Below, piece by piece: positions 1-8,905 of a DNA stretch of 64,000 nt (its first letter is position 1; each line of letters begins with the position of its first letter). The position numbers were made by a program, and so were the translations under genes. Source of the stretch: Thermoflavifilum thermophilum (GTDB lineage Bacteria > Bacteroidota > Bacteroidia > Chitinophagales > Chitinophagaceae); the NCBI RefSeq assembly GCF_900116565.1, contig NZ_FPCJ01000001.1, forward strand, positions 2,786,540 through 2,850,539. The letters are read 5' to 3'. A model generated the notes under the pieces. It made no database searches, was not told where the DNA came from, and saw nothing but the letters and a program-made list of their open reading frames with translations.

Positions 1-1
1 C

Positions 2-379
2 CTGTTTACCGATCTGAGCCCCTCAAGCACTGCCCAGGCACTCAGGGAATTGTGTGATTACAAGCGAAAACCCACAGCTATTCTGGCATTTAATGATTAT
101 GTCGCTCTCGAACTCATGCATGAGCTCAGGCAACAACGTCCTGAAATCAGTGACAAAATAGCCATTGTAAGTTTTGCCAATCTGCACATCAACAAATATG
201 TTGCCCATCCCCCCATAGCATCGCTTGAACAATTTCCCTATGAACAAGGACAAAAGGCTATGGAACTGATGATGCAGGCCATAGAAGAAAAAGTACAACA
301 TGGAAAACCTGCATCCACCCGAAGAATTACAGTTAGCCCCCGACTTGTGCTTCACGTGCAGGAAAAAAACACTGTTTAA
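2..379 (+). CDS. LacI-family transcriptional regulator, C-terminal part (5' end outside window)
   Basis: An open frame enters from the left edge and stops at 379. The roughly 125 visible residues match the C-terminal half of a LacI/PurR-type sugar-binding domain: a segment AILAFNDYVALELMHELRQQ, then IAIVSFANLHINKYV, then a region where the regulator typically ends with 'E-Q-F-P-Y-E-Q-G-Q-K-A-M-E-L-M' and a predicted final beta strand. The N-terminal helix-turn-helix is outside the window, so the operator and target sugar cannot be judged. It converges on pyrE with 7 bp between the stop codons. The family is clear; the specificity is unknown. Confidence 0.8.
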   Translation: MFTDLSPSSTAQALRELCDYKRKPTAILAFNDYVALELMHELRQQRPEISDKIAIVSFANLHINKYVAHPPIASLEQFPYEQGQKAMELMMQAIEEKVQHGKPASTRRITVSPRLVLHVQEKNTV

Positions 380-386
380 ACATGCA

Positions 387-1019
387 TCATCCCTGTCCCC
401 AGGTATCGGGCGATTGCCGCCATTGCTGCAAAACAGATAACTGCTCCTGCTGAATCATACCTTTCTGCAGAGCTACCTCCAGCAATGCTTCATAATCACT
501 CAATGCATACACAGCAATACCAGCCTGCTGAAAAGATTTTCGTGCATGTTCAAATCCGTAATCAAATACAGCAACTACACCTTTTACATCTCCTCCAGCA
601 GCCTTTAAAACTTCACAGGCCTGCAAACTGCTGCCACCGGTGGATATCAGATCTTCAACCACCACAATTTTTTGTCCGGGATGAAAAAAACCTTCAATCT
701 GATTACCCAGGCCATGATCTTTCCGGCCAGAGCGTACATACACAAAACTCAGCTTCAGCAAATCTGCTGCCAGCACACCATGGGCAATGCCAGCCGTGGC
801 CACCCCTGCAATGATTTCCGCATCCGGGAAACGCTGATCTATCAGATTGCTTAATTCGGATTTGATGTAATCCCGGATGTAAGGAAAAGAAAGAATACGA
901 CGATTGTCACAATAAATCGGCGATTTCCATCCGGAAGCCCAGGTAAAAGGCTTATCAGGACTCAATTTTACAGCATTGATGAAAAGCAGCTTCTCGGCTA
1001 CTTGATGTGCAACCTCCAT
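387..1019 (-). CDS. pyrE: Orotate phosphoribosyltransferase
   Basis: A 210-residue protein of normal PyrE length. PyrE joins orotate to PRPP to give orotidine-5'-phosphate in cytosolic de novo pyrimidine synthesis. The PRPP-binding signature VVVEDLISTGGSS lies at about residues 119-131. The N-terminal part has the typical FTWASGWKSPIYCDNR substrate region, and the catalytic loop region VRSGRKDHGLGNQIEG is near residues 95-110. The ATG at 1019 gives the expected N terminus. It is transcribed divergently from the NUDIX gene and ends 7 bp from the LacI-type gene on the other strand. No other pyrimidine gene is adjacent, apart from a PyrR-like gene about 11 kb away. Confidence 0.95.
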   Translation of the reverse strand: MEVAHQVAEKLLFINAVKLSPDKPFTWASGWKSPIYCDNRRILSFPYIRDYIKSELSNLIDQRFPDAEIIAGVATAGIAHGVLAADLLKLSFVYVRSGRKDHGLGNQIEGFFHPGQKIVVVEDLISTGGSSLQACEVLKAAGGDVKGVVAVFDYGFEHARKSFQQAGIAVYALSDYEALLEVALQKGMIQQEQLSVLQQWRQSPDTWGQG

Positions 1020-1094
1020 GCCACAAACCTAATTAAATTTTTATGAAAATAACGAAGCATCCATTCGTTACGCTGTCATGCCATGAATAAATTT

Positions 1095-1102
1095 TATTTT
1101 TG
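1095..1102 (+). promoter_or_regulatory. Putative Bacteroidota -7 box (TAnnTTTG) before the NUDIX gene
   Basis: TATTTTTG fits the Bacteroidota -7 consensus TAnnTTTG exactly and lies 18 bp before the NUDIX ATG at 1121. No good TTTG -33 box is seen about 20 bp upstream, so this is a weak call based on one element in AT-rich sequence. Confidence 0.35.
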
Positions 1103-1120
1103 AAATGAATTTGATTGCTT

Positions 1121-1762
1121 ATGGAACCATATATCATCTGGATACAGGAAAAACCTTTGATTGTATGTGAACAGCTGTCTGATATACCTGAAATTGTATT
1201 GCCAGCTTCATCATGGGAAAAATATCTGATAAATAATGCATCCCTCAACATCCAAACTTCCATTCAGGAACTGCAGCAAGGTGAAAAAGAAGCCTGTATC
1301 ATTCAATCACAGGACATACAAACAATGTTTGAAGATATTAGCCGGAAGTTTGTGATGCGTGAAGCGGCCGGCGGATTGATCACAAACGAGCAACAGGATG
1401 TGTTATTAATTTTTCGGTTAGGTAAATGGGATTTGCCCAAAGGAAAAATTGAAGAAGGCGATGATCCTCAGCAAACGGCTTTAAGGGAAGTGCGTGAAGA
1501 AACGGGCCTGTATCATGTAGAAACAGAGCATCTCATTTGCCACACCTATCATGTTTACAACGACCGATTTACCAGGGAACAAACCCTTAAAAAAACACAT
1601 TGGTTTAAGATGAAATTTACGGGAACGGAATTAACGGTTCCACAAATTGAAGAAGATATCCTGGATGCGCAATGGATTAAACCTGCACATATCGACAAAT
1701 ACCTGCGATATAGCTACGGAACCATCCGATATGTGTTTTTTCGTGCAGGGTATATCAGATAA
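1121..1762 (+). CDS. NUDIX hydrolase
   Basis: A 213-residue protein from the ATG at 1121; an upstream TTG at 1115 is in frame but less likely. The NUDIX box is at about residues 109-131 and reads G-K-I-E-E-G-D...REVREETGL, so the first conserved Glu of the Gx5E part is Asp while the catalytic REVxEETG core is intact. NUDIX enzymes hydrolyse nucleoside diphosphates linked to another group; the substrate cannot be read from the sequence. An N-terminal region of about 80 residues precedes the NUDIX fold. It stands alone, divergent from pyrE and followed 49 bp later by the DinB gene. Confidence 0.85.
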   Translation: MEPYIIWIQEKPLIVCEQLSDIPEIVLPASSWEKYLINNASLNIQTSIQELQQGEKEACIIQSQDIQTMFEDISRKFVMREAAGGLITNEQQDVLLIFRLGKWDLPKGKIEEGDDPQQTALREVREETGLYHVETEHLICHTYHVYNDRFTREQTLKKTHWFKMKFTGTELTVPQIEEDILDAQWIKPAHIDKYLRYSYGTIRYVFFRAGYIR

Positions 1763-1811
1763 AATTCGTGAATGAATGTATTATTTTTACACGTTTTTAT
1801 TTCATTTTCTT

Positions 1812-2330
1812 ATGGATATCAAAACACTTCTGCAGCAGGATCTCGAAAGAGAATTCAGTCTTACACACACGGCACTTGCACGTGTACCGGAAGCTCATTT
1901 TTCATGGAAACCTCATGAAAAATCTGCGTCTCTTGGCCAGCTTGCTTCGCACATAGCCACGCTGCCAAGATTCATCATGATTATCTTGCAGGAACCAGAA
2001 ATTGATTTTGCACAGGCACCCCCACGCCGACCAGAGCCCCCAGAATCGCAAGCGGCATTATTGCATACATTTTCTGAATGGAAGCAACAAGTGTTGCAAG
2101 CCATTCAAGCTACGGATGAAAAGCATTTATTACAAGACTGGGCCACGCGCAATGGTGATACCATCATTCTGAAAGGGAAGCGCATACAGGTAATCCGGTG
2201 GTTTAGCCTGCATCATCTCATTCATCACCGGGCCGAACTGATTGTGTATTTGCGTTTGCTGAATGTTTCCGTGCCTGGTTTATATGGACCTTCGGCTGAT
2301 GAGCCACCTGCCTGGATGCTTACAAAGTAA
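1812..2330 (+). CDS. DinB-like domain protein
   Basis: A 172-residue protein from the ATG at 1812; an in-frame upstream start at 1776 would add an unlikely hydrophobic extension. The DinB/YfiT four-helix fold is suggested by His47 in LASHIATLPRF and the downstream HHLIHHRAEL segment, which together form the usual three-His metal site. Members are often metal-dependent thiol-transferase-like enzymes or have unknown roles. The gene converges on the efflux RND gene with only 3 bp between the two stop codons, so no terminator hairpin separates them. Confidence 0.8.
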   Translation: MDIKTLLQQDLEREFSLTHTALARVPEAHFSWKPHEKSASLGQLASHIATLPRFIMIILQEPEIDFAQAPPRRPEPPESQAALLHTFSEWKQQVLQAIQATDEKHLLQDWATRNGDTIILKGKRIQVIRWFSLHHLIHHRAELIVYLRLLNVSVPGLYGPSADEPPAWMLTK

Positions 2331-2333
2331 GAT

Positions 2334-5300
2334 TTAAGGTTGTTCTTCCCTTAAATCTACCTTGCGATAGGCCAGCTGAAAGATTAGAGGAAATACCAGC
2401 AGGGAAAATGCAGTTGCAAAGATAAGTCCGCCTATCACAACCCGGGCCAGTGGCCGGGAGCTTTCCGAGCCGATACCTGTGGAAACAGCCGCAGGTAACA
2501 GTCCTAATATGTCCATCAAAGCTGTCATCAGCACAGGCCTTACATAAGCCCTTACTCCTTCGCGAATGGAACGGGTCAAGGCACCTGGTTGATGAACCCA
2601 TCGGTCAAGCCGCTCTTTAAATGCTCCAATCAGCAATACACCTGTCAGAATACAAATTCCAAACAACGCAATAAATCCAATCCCTGCAGAAATACTGAAA
2701 TTGGTATGCGTGATGAGCAATGCAGCAATTCCGCCCACAATAGCAAATGGAATATTGAGAAATACCAGCCCCGCATCTTTGACATTGCCAAACATGGAAT
2801 ACAACAAAATAAATATAAGCAGCAAACTGATGGGCACTACCTGGCGTAGCCGTTTGGATGCACGTTGTTCATTTTCAAAATCGCCCTGCCACATCATGGT
2901 ATATCCTTTTTTCAGGTGAATGGCTGCGTTTACCTTTTGCTGAGCTTCTGCCACCGCGCTTCCCATATCCCTTCCTCTTACGGAAAACTTTACTGCAGCA
3001 TAACGCTGATGATCATCTCTGAAAATCAGACAAGGACCCGTTTCAGTACTGATGTTGGCAATTTCTTTCAAAGGCACCTGCGTGCCCCTGATGGTTGGCA
3101 CTAACAGATTACCGATATCATCGGCATTTTTGCGAAATTGTTCAGGAAACCTTACCCGGATATCAAAATGCTCAACACCCTCATAAAGTTGTGATGCGGC
3201 TTTTCCGCCAATAGCCATTTCGGTAACTGTTTGAGCATCCTGTGTAGTAACGCCATACATCGCCATTTTTTGTTGATTGAGATCTATGCGCAATTCGGGT
3301 TGTCCCAGATTTTTAATAACTCCTACGTCCTGAATACCTCTTACCGTTCTCAGAATATCAGCTATTTGCTCACATTTTTTTTGCATATAGGCCAAAGAAT
3401 CACCAAATACTTTCACTACAATGGATCCTTTTACGCCCGATACGGCCTCCTCTACATTATCCATGATGGGTTGGGAAAAGTTTAAATCTGCACCAGGAAT
3501 AACAGACAATCTCTGTTGCATGTCTGCAATCAATTTATCTTCGCTGAGATGAGAAGGCCATTGGGATTTGGGTTTAAGGGCCACATCAAATTCAACGTTG
3601 TAAAATCCAGTTACATCTGTGCCATCATCTGGCCTTCCTGTTTGCGATACCACCTTGGTTACTTCAGGAAAGGAAATTAATATTTCACGCATCTGATTGG
3701 CTACTTCCACGGCTTTTTGCAACGAAACGCTATAGGGCAGCTGCGCCCGTATCCAGAGTGAGCCTTCGTTGAGCTCAGGTAAAAATTCTGTTCCCAATAA
3801 CCGAAAAGCATATAATCCAATGATGACTACCACGGCCGAAATAATAAGCGTTGGCCGCCTGTGCTGAAACGTAAACCGGAATGCACGCATCACCCAGCGT
3901 GTGGTGAGTTCTACAAAAGGGTTGCGTTTTTCATGTACATTTTTGTATAGCAATAAATGAATCAATACAGGTACAAGTGTAAGTGTGTAAAACAAAGCTC
4001 CCAATAAAGCAAAGCCAAGGGTATAGGCTAAGGGTGAAAACATTTTTCCTTCTACCTTTTGAAAGGAGAAGATGGGTATCAAAGCCATGATAATGATTAG
4101 CTTGGCAAAAAAGATGGATTTTCCCAGCTGGCCACCTCTTCGCTTGATCATTCCCATCTTGGCCAGCTTGTTGAATCTTTCCATCCCGATATCACTTGCT
4201 TTGTGATCAAGTAATACAAACATGCCTTCCACCATAATCACAGCACCGTCAATGATGATTCCGAAATCAACAGCACCCAATGATAACAGGTTGGCCGACA
4301 TTCCCAACAACCGCAGACACATGAAAGCAAAAAACAACGATAGCGGAATGATGATGGCTACAATCAATGTAGTCCGCCAGTTGAACATGAACAAGGAAAC
4401 AATAAGAGTAACCAGCAAAATGCCTTCAATCATATTATGCAACACCGTGTGTGTGGCATAATGAATGAGATCTTCCCGATCATAATACGGCACAATTTTT
4501 ACATCAGCTGGTAAAATATGGTCATTCAGCTGGGCAATTTTTTGTTTAAGTCCGGCAATGACTTCATCCGGATTCTCTCCTCTCCGCATCAGTACAATAC
4601 CTTCCACCGCATCAGGATTATCTTTTATAATTCGATTGCCTGCAGAATCGATGGCATCAGTTCTGCCCACCTCGCCTAATCGCGGCAAATTGGAAATGAC
4701 CACATGTGCCACATCCTTTACCAGTACGGGTACACCATTGATTTGTGTGACAATCACATTTTCTATTTCATGAATATCGTTCAGCAAGCCAATACCACGC
4801 ACCACATAGGCCTGATTGTTTTTTTCAATGATATCACCACCGATATTGATATTACTTCGTGCAATAGCTGAATAAACATCCAGCGGCGTAATTCCCAGGT
4901 CTTGAAGTTTTTGCGGGTTAACCTGCACTTCATAGGTTTTCACCATTCCACCAAAACTTACAATATCGGCCACGCCTGGCACTGATCGCAATTCCCGATC
5001 TACCACCCAATCGTTAATGGTCTTCAACTCACGCGGGTCACGAGATTTGCTTTCCAGTGTATAACGATAAATTTCGCCAGTGGGTGTGGTAGGAGGTTGT
5101 ACTACAGGTGTAACCCCATCGGGCAAATCAGCATTGGGAAGCAAGTAATTTACCTGCATACGGGCTTCCTGATCCGTAACATGATCCTGGAAGTTAATGG
5201 TAACAACTGACAATCCAAATATGCTGGTGGAACGTAAACTTGTTTTTTTCTGTACAGGATTCATGGCAATTTCAATGGGGATCGTCACAAACTTCTCCAC

Positions 5301-5489
5301 CTCTTCTGCACTGCGACCCGGCCATTGCGTGATAATGGTAATCTGTGTATTGGTTACATCCGGAAATGCTTCAATAGGCATCTGTTTGAAGCTGATGATG
5401 CCAGCAACAAGAAGAATAAGCGTAATGAAAAAAATAAAAAACCTGTTTTTCAGAGAAAATGCTACAATTCCGCGAATAAACTTTGACAT
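2334..5489 (-). CDS. CzcA-type heavy-metal RND efflux pump
   Basis: A 1051-residue inner-membrane RND protein with two sets of membrane segments and large periplasmic loops. Around residue 405 it carries DFGIIIDGAVIMVEG, the pattern with two Asp and one Glu seen in CzcA-type divalent-cation exporters and different from the Cu/Ag-type CusA pattern. It is the pump subunit of a tripartite proton-driven efflux system. It is last in an operon transcribed as TolC-like, adaptor, pump; the adaptor stop is 7 bp upstream. Zn/Co/Cd specificity is inferred from the motif only. A gene symbol is withheld because the metal is untested. Confidence 0.9.
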   Translation of the reverse strand: MSKFIRGIVAFSLKNRFFIFFITLILLVAGIISFKQMPIEAFPDVTNTQITIITQWPGRSAEEVEKFVTIPIEIAMNPVQKKTSLRSTSIFGLSVVTINFQDHVTDQEARMQVNYLLPNADLPDGVTPVVQPPTTPTGEIYRYTLESKSRDPRELKTINDWVVDRELRSVPGVADIVSFGGMVKTYEVQVNPQKLQDLGITPLDVYSAIARSNINIGGDIIEKNNQAYVVRGIGLLNDIHEIENVIVTQINGVPVLVKDVAHVVISNLPRLGEVGRTDAIDSAGNRIIKDNPDAVEGIVLMRRGENPDEVIAGLKQKIAQLNDHILPADVKIVPYYDREDLIHYATHTVLHNMIEGILLVTLIVSLFMFNWRTTLIVAIIIPLSLFFAFMCLRLLGMSANLLSLGAVDFGIIIDGAVIMVEGMFVLLDHKASDIGMERFNKLAKMGMIKRRGGQLGKSIFFAKLIIIMALIPIFSFQKVEGKMFSPLAYTLGFALLGALFYTLTLVPVLIHLLLYKNVHEKRNPFVELTTRWVMRAFRFTFQHRRPTLIISAVVVIIGLYAFRLLGTEFLPELNEGSLWIRAQLPYSVSLQKAVEVANQMREILISFPEVTKVVSQTGRPDDGTDVTGFYNVEFDVALKPKSQWPSHLSEDKLIADMQQRLSVIPGADLNFSQPIMDNVEEAVSGVKGSIVVKVFGDSLAYMQKKCEQIADILRTVRGIQDVGVIKNLGQPELRIDLNQQKMAMYGVTTQDAQTVTEMAIGGKAASQLYEGVEHFDIRVRFPEQFRKNADDIGNLLVPTIRGTQVPLKEIANISTETGPCLIFRDDHQRYAAVKFSVRGRDMGSAVAEAQQKVNAAIHLKKGYTMMWQGDFENEQRASKRLRQVVPISLLLIFILLYSMFGNVKDAGLVFLNIPFAIVGGIAALLITHTNFSISAGIGFIALFGICILTGVLLIGAFKERLDRWVHQPGALTRSIREGVRAYVRPVLMTALMDILGLLPAAVSTGIGSESSRPLARVVIGGLIFATAFSLLVFPLIFQLAYRKVDLREEQP

Positions 5490-5496
5490 ATGCGGT

Positions 5497-6603
5497 TTAT
5501 TGATTTAAAGCCTGATAAATCAACAATTGCTGATCACCCAGAATCAGCTCCCCCGGTTTAAGTCCTGATAAAATAAATGCCTTTCCGTTTATTTCCTTTT
5601 GTACTTCTACCGGGCGGATTTCCACATGATGCTTCCCATGGTAAACAAGTACGTAATAACGACTGTGATCAAAAATCAAATCTTTGTCGGGTATGCACAT
5701 CATCAATTGTTTATCCGGATGAACAACCGTAACACTTGCAAACATCTCAGGTTTTAGCAGGTAATCAGGATTGGGTAAAACGATGCGTACCTGCATCACT
5801 TTATTCGCCGGATCGAGTACATGCATAACCTGACTGATTTGTCCTCTGAAAACTTTATCCGGATAAGCCAGTGTAGTTATTTGTACGCTATCCTTCACAT
5901 GTACATCCGGAATATTGGATTCATATACATTGGCAATTACCCATACATTTTTCAGATCAGAGATGGTAAACAATTCGTTGCTGTTATCGGGCCGGATCAT
6001 CATGTCAGGATTGATTTGCCTGTTGATGATGAATCCATCAATGGGTGATCGGATAACAGAAACTGACTGATGTCCACCACCATTAATCTGCAGCAACTGC
6101 TGAATCCTTTTCAGATTTGCCAGTGCAGATTCATATTGCGCCTGTGCGGTTGCATAATCTTTTGCTGAAGCCAGTCCACCTTCATATAAATCTTTTGTAG
6201 CATCAAGATTTTTCTTTGCAACATTTACATCTGAGGTGGCTTGTATCAGATCCGCTTGATACGAAGCAATATCACCACTCATAATGGTAGCCAGTTCCTG
6301 TCCGCGATGCACATAATCGCCTAATGAAGCCTTTACATCTAACACCTTACCGCTTACCATCGGGTAAACGTGAATCACCTTGTTTTCATCTGCAGTTACT
6401 TTCCCATTTAATGTTACTGCATCTATAAAAGGTTTCATTGTTACCGTATCCAGAGGTATGGCAGTCATCAGTGAATCAGAAATCGGAAAATCATTAGCAG
6501 CTTGTAGCTGGGACGTATGATGCTGACAAGATACCGATATAAGCAGGGTAAGTCCTACGCAAATTCTTGTAGCAACCCGGCTAATAAATTTTTTTTCAAA
6601 CAT
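5497..6603 (-). CDS. Efflux RND periplasmic adaptor (CzcB/CusB-like lipoprotein)
   Basis: A 368-residue membrane-fusion protein that links the RND pump to the outer-membrane channel. The ATG at 6603 was chosen because it yields a lipoprotein signal with Cys26 (TLLISVSCQHH); the longer upstream frame would overlap the TolC-like gene. HlyD-like features are visible: a beta-barrel/lipoyl half near VLDVKASLGDYVHRGQELATI, a coiled-coil region rich in Ala/Gln/Leu around residues 95-160, and a second lipoyl half after SVIRSPIDGFI. Its start lies 11 bp after the TolC-like stop, which is consistent with one operon. Confidence 0.9.
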   Translation of the reverse strand: MFEKKFISRVATRICVGLTLLISVSCQHHTSQLQAANDFPISDSLMTAIPLDTVTMKPFIDAVTLNGKVTADENKVIHVYPMVSGKVLDVKASLGDYVHRGQELATIMSGDIASYQADLIQATSDVNVAKKNLDATKDLYEGGLASAKDYATAQAQYESALANLKRIQQLLQINGGGHQSVSVIRSPIDGFIINRQINPDMMIRPDNSNELFTISDLKNVWVIANVYESNIPDVHVKDSVQITTLAYPDKVFRGQISQVMHVLDPANKVMQVRIVLPNPDYLLKPEMFASVTVVHPDKQLMMCIPDKDLIFDHSRYYVLVYHGKHHVEIRPVEVQKEINGKAFILSGLKPGELILGDQQLLIYQALNQ

Positions 6604-6614
6604 AGCACATCGGA

Positions 6615-7955
6615 TTAATGAAATATCGGACGACCAATTACATAATTTAATTTTTCCCATGTTTGCAGCCTGTTTAGCTGTGCATTCTGATAATCCAGTA
6701 CGGCCTGTTTATACGCATCATACATGTCAAGCAATTCTAACATGCTGATGTTGCGATGCTGATAATTCAGATTTACTTCTTCCAGCAAATGTTGAAATGA
6801 TGGATAAAAAGATGTGTCCACAGATTGATATAAGCGTTGTGCCTGCAATGCTTGCTGATAGGCGTTTGTTACTTCTGAAACGATATTATCCCTGGCCTGC
6901 TGGAACTGTGCTTGCTGATATTGTACCAGGCTTCTTGCAGCCTGAATATTTCCCTGATTGCGGTTAAAAAGAGGAATATCAAAACCGGCTGAAATGAGGT
7001 TTGCATTGGGTACATAGCTTCCGTTTTTATCATACCCGACTGCCAGCGTCAGATCGGGCACAGCCAGCGCTTTCTGCAATTGTTCATTGTGCTGACTCAT
7101 TTTCAGGTTAAATTCAGCCATGTGCAAATCAGCCCGGTTATTCAGCGCAGTATCAATCAGTGATGCCAAAGCATATTGCTGCATATCTAAATGCGACAAC
7201 AAGCTATCCGTTTCTAATTCCGGAATCACATAACTGCGCGGTACCCGCAGAAGTACACCCACCTCAGCTTCCAAATCTGCAATTTGCTGTTGGATGGATA
7301 CAAGCTGATTCTGCAAATCCAACAGCTGTGCTTGTAAGCGCAAAACTTCTTTTTTAGCGGCAAATCCTTTCTGATATTGCTCGTTCAAAACACGAACCAG
7401 GCGCTGGAATGATTGTATCTCATACGTGTACAGATTGATAGATTGCTGCGCATAATACAGTTGAAAAATATCTGTATGCAGGGTATAACGCAAGGTGCGC
7501 ATCAAATCAAAAAATGCATACACATTCCATTGATACTGATCACGAGCTATTAAAATTTGTTTGTTGCGCTTTCCCGCCAGCAAAATAAGCTGCTGAATCT
7601 GAACGGCCGTTTCTCCTGATGAACTGAGATCAAACCATTTTTTATTGGTGGGATTATACATTCCCTGAGAAATTGACAAATTAGGATTATTCCAGAGTTT
7701 TGCCTGTAAAATGGCCGCCCTGGCTGCATCTACTTGATATTGCTGGGCAAGCAGCCCCAGGTTGTTTTGCAAAAACATCGAGTCAGCTTGTGTCAGTTTA
7801 AGCCTCAGTGTATCCTGGTATGCAGATTCAGATGTTAGGGATTGCGAAAAAACAGGTAGGGTAAAAACAAGCCATGAAAGACTTAAGATGAAACATAACC
7901 TGGCAAATTCTGGTGAATGCCGAAAAAAGCAAAACCTACCGTGCCTGATGTACAT
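6615..7955 (-). CDS. TolC-family outer-membrane efflux protein
   Basis: A 446-residue protein starting at the ATG at 7955 (a TTG at 7997 is possible). The N terminus has a hydrophobic signal segment ending near VFTLPVFSQS. The rest is Gln/Ala/Leu-rich and alternates helical hairpin segments, as in TolC/CzcC trimers that form a periplasmic tunnel and outer-membrane barrel. It is the first gene of the CzcCBA-like operon. The upstream 190 bp separate it from the divergent barrel-protein gene. No metal-responsive regulator is next to it. Confidence 0.88.
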   Translation of the reverse strand: MYIRHGRFCFFRHSPEFARLCFILSLSWLVFTLPVFSQSLTSESAYQDTLRLKLTQADSMFLQNNLGLLAQQYQVDAARAAILQAKLWNNPNLSISQGMYNPTNKKWFDLSSSGETAVQIQQLILLAGKRNKQILIARDQYQWNVYAFFDLMRTLRYTLHTDIFQLYYAQQSINLYTYEIQSFQRLVRVLNEQYQKGFAAKKEVLRLQAQLLDLQNQLVSIQQQIADLEAEVGVLLRVPRSYVIPELETDSLLSHLDMQQYALASLIDTALNNRADLHMAEFNLKMSQHNEQLQKALAVPDLTLAVGYDKNGSYVPNANLISAGFDIPLFNRNQGNIQAARSLVQYQQAQFQQARDNIVSEVTNAYQQALQAQRLYQSVDTSFYPSFQHLLEEVNLNYQHRNISMLELLDMYDAYKQAVLDYQNAQLNRLQTWEKLNYVIGRPIFH

Positions 7956-8094
7956 AGATCCATGTTTCGGCCTCAAAATTCCTGCGCATTCCAGCAATAA
8001 AGAAATAATAAGTTGTTAAGAGTTGTTAGCCTTTTGTTAAGGAAATACAGATGACATGCTTACTATTTATCACTGTAAAATAAGTAAGTTGGTA

Positions 8095-8102
8095 TAATTT
8101 TG
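8095..8102 (+). promoter_or_regulatory. Putative -7 box before the outer-membrane barrel gene
   Basis: TAATTTTG matches TAnnTTTG and lies 43 bp before the ATG at 8146. A suitable -33 TTTG is not obvious. It would give a short leader of about 35 nt. Confidence 0.35.
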
Positions 8103-8145
8103 GCATTACGTTAGGAAACTTTTTTCACCTCAAAACATTTGTATT

Positions 8146-8751
8146 ATGAAACGGATTCTGTTAGCAGCTTCGTGCATGGCAATTTTTGCCACTACATTTG
8201 CTCAGCAGGCCACCAAACCCGGCATACATCTGGGCATCAAGGCCGATGCAAATCTCACGAAAATCGATGGGCAATCTTATACCGATGCATTCAAATTAAA
8301 TTATTCTCTTGGGGCTTATGCCAAATTGCAGATTTCTCGCTTATTCGCCCTGCAGCCTGAATTGAATTTCGTACAATCAACTGCTACGGTGAGTAATAAC
8401 TTTGGAGATATCTACAACGATATTGCCAATCCTGATTATAGGAAAAATATTCGCCTGAATTATCTGAGCATTCCCCTGCTGGCAAGCATTGGAGTAACCA
8501 ATCATTTCTTTATTCAGGTTGGTCCGCAGTATGGAATTCTGATGAATGATCATGAAAATTTAATTCAGAATGGGAAAAATGCTTTCAAAAACGGCGATTT
8601 TTCCATGGTGGGCAGTGTGTGGATTGAACTGCCTGCACGACTGAATGTGCATGCCCGTTATGTAATCGGCTTGTCGAATATCAATGATATTGATAACCGT
8701 GATAACTGGAAAAGTCAGGCCATCCAGGTGGGTTTAGGTTTCACTTTCTGA
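8146..8751 (+). CDS. Secreted outer-membrane beta-barrel protein (PorT-like)
   Basis: A 201-residue protein with a clear Sec signal peptide (MKRILLAASCMAIFATTFAQ). The mature part has alternating hydrophobic residues, repeated short beta strands, and ends in aromatic GLGFTF, a normal C-terminal beta-signal for outer-membrane insertion. Such small Bacteroidota barrels (PorT/OMP_b-brl type) have varied or unknown roles. It is monocistronic, with its own likely promoter and a strong hairpin terminator right after it. Confidence 0.82.
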   Translation: MKRILLAASCMAIFATTFAQQATKPGIHLGIKADANLTKIDGQSYTDAFKLNYSLGAYAKLQISRLFALQPELNFVQSTATVSNNFGDIYNDIANPDYRKNIRLNYLSIPLLASIGVTNHFFIQVGPQYGILMNDHENLIQNGKNAFKNGDFSMVGSVWIELPARLNVHARYVIGLSNINDIDNRDNWKSQAIQVGLGFTF

Positions 8752-8776
8752 GTAAAGCCCAAAGAACTCTTCAACT

Positions 8777-8812
8777 GCTCATTCACCCTAAGGGATGGAT
8801 GAGCTTTTTTTT
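8777..8812 (+). terminator. Rho-independent terminator after the barrel gene
   Basis: GCTCAT pairs with ATGAGC across 8777-8804, with CCCT/AGGG able to pair inside the hairpin, and a run of eight T follows at 8805-8812. It lies 26 bp after the stop codon at 8751. The T-run overlaps the -7 box proposed for lon. Confidence 0.8.
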
Positions 8813-8819
8813 ATTTTTG
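8812..8819 (+). promoter_or_regulatory. Putative -7 box before lon
   Basis: TATTTTTG fits TAnnTTTG and begins at the end of the terminator T-run, 87 bp before the lon ATG. The -33 partner is not clear because the region upstream is the terminator hairpin, so the call is tentative. Confidence 0.3.
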
Positions 8820-8905
8820 CAGGTAGATATAAACAGGTAAGGTTTACCTTTATCGCCAAATATTACCCGAAAGGAAGGGATGATCAGATTGCATTTTGAA
8901 GTCGT

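Noticed and set aside
2334-5489. Cu/Ag exporter CusA instead of CzcA type
   Set aside because: The DFGIIIDGAVIMVE pattern matches the divalent-cation group better than the CusA pattern.
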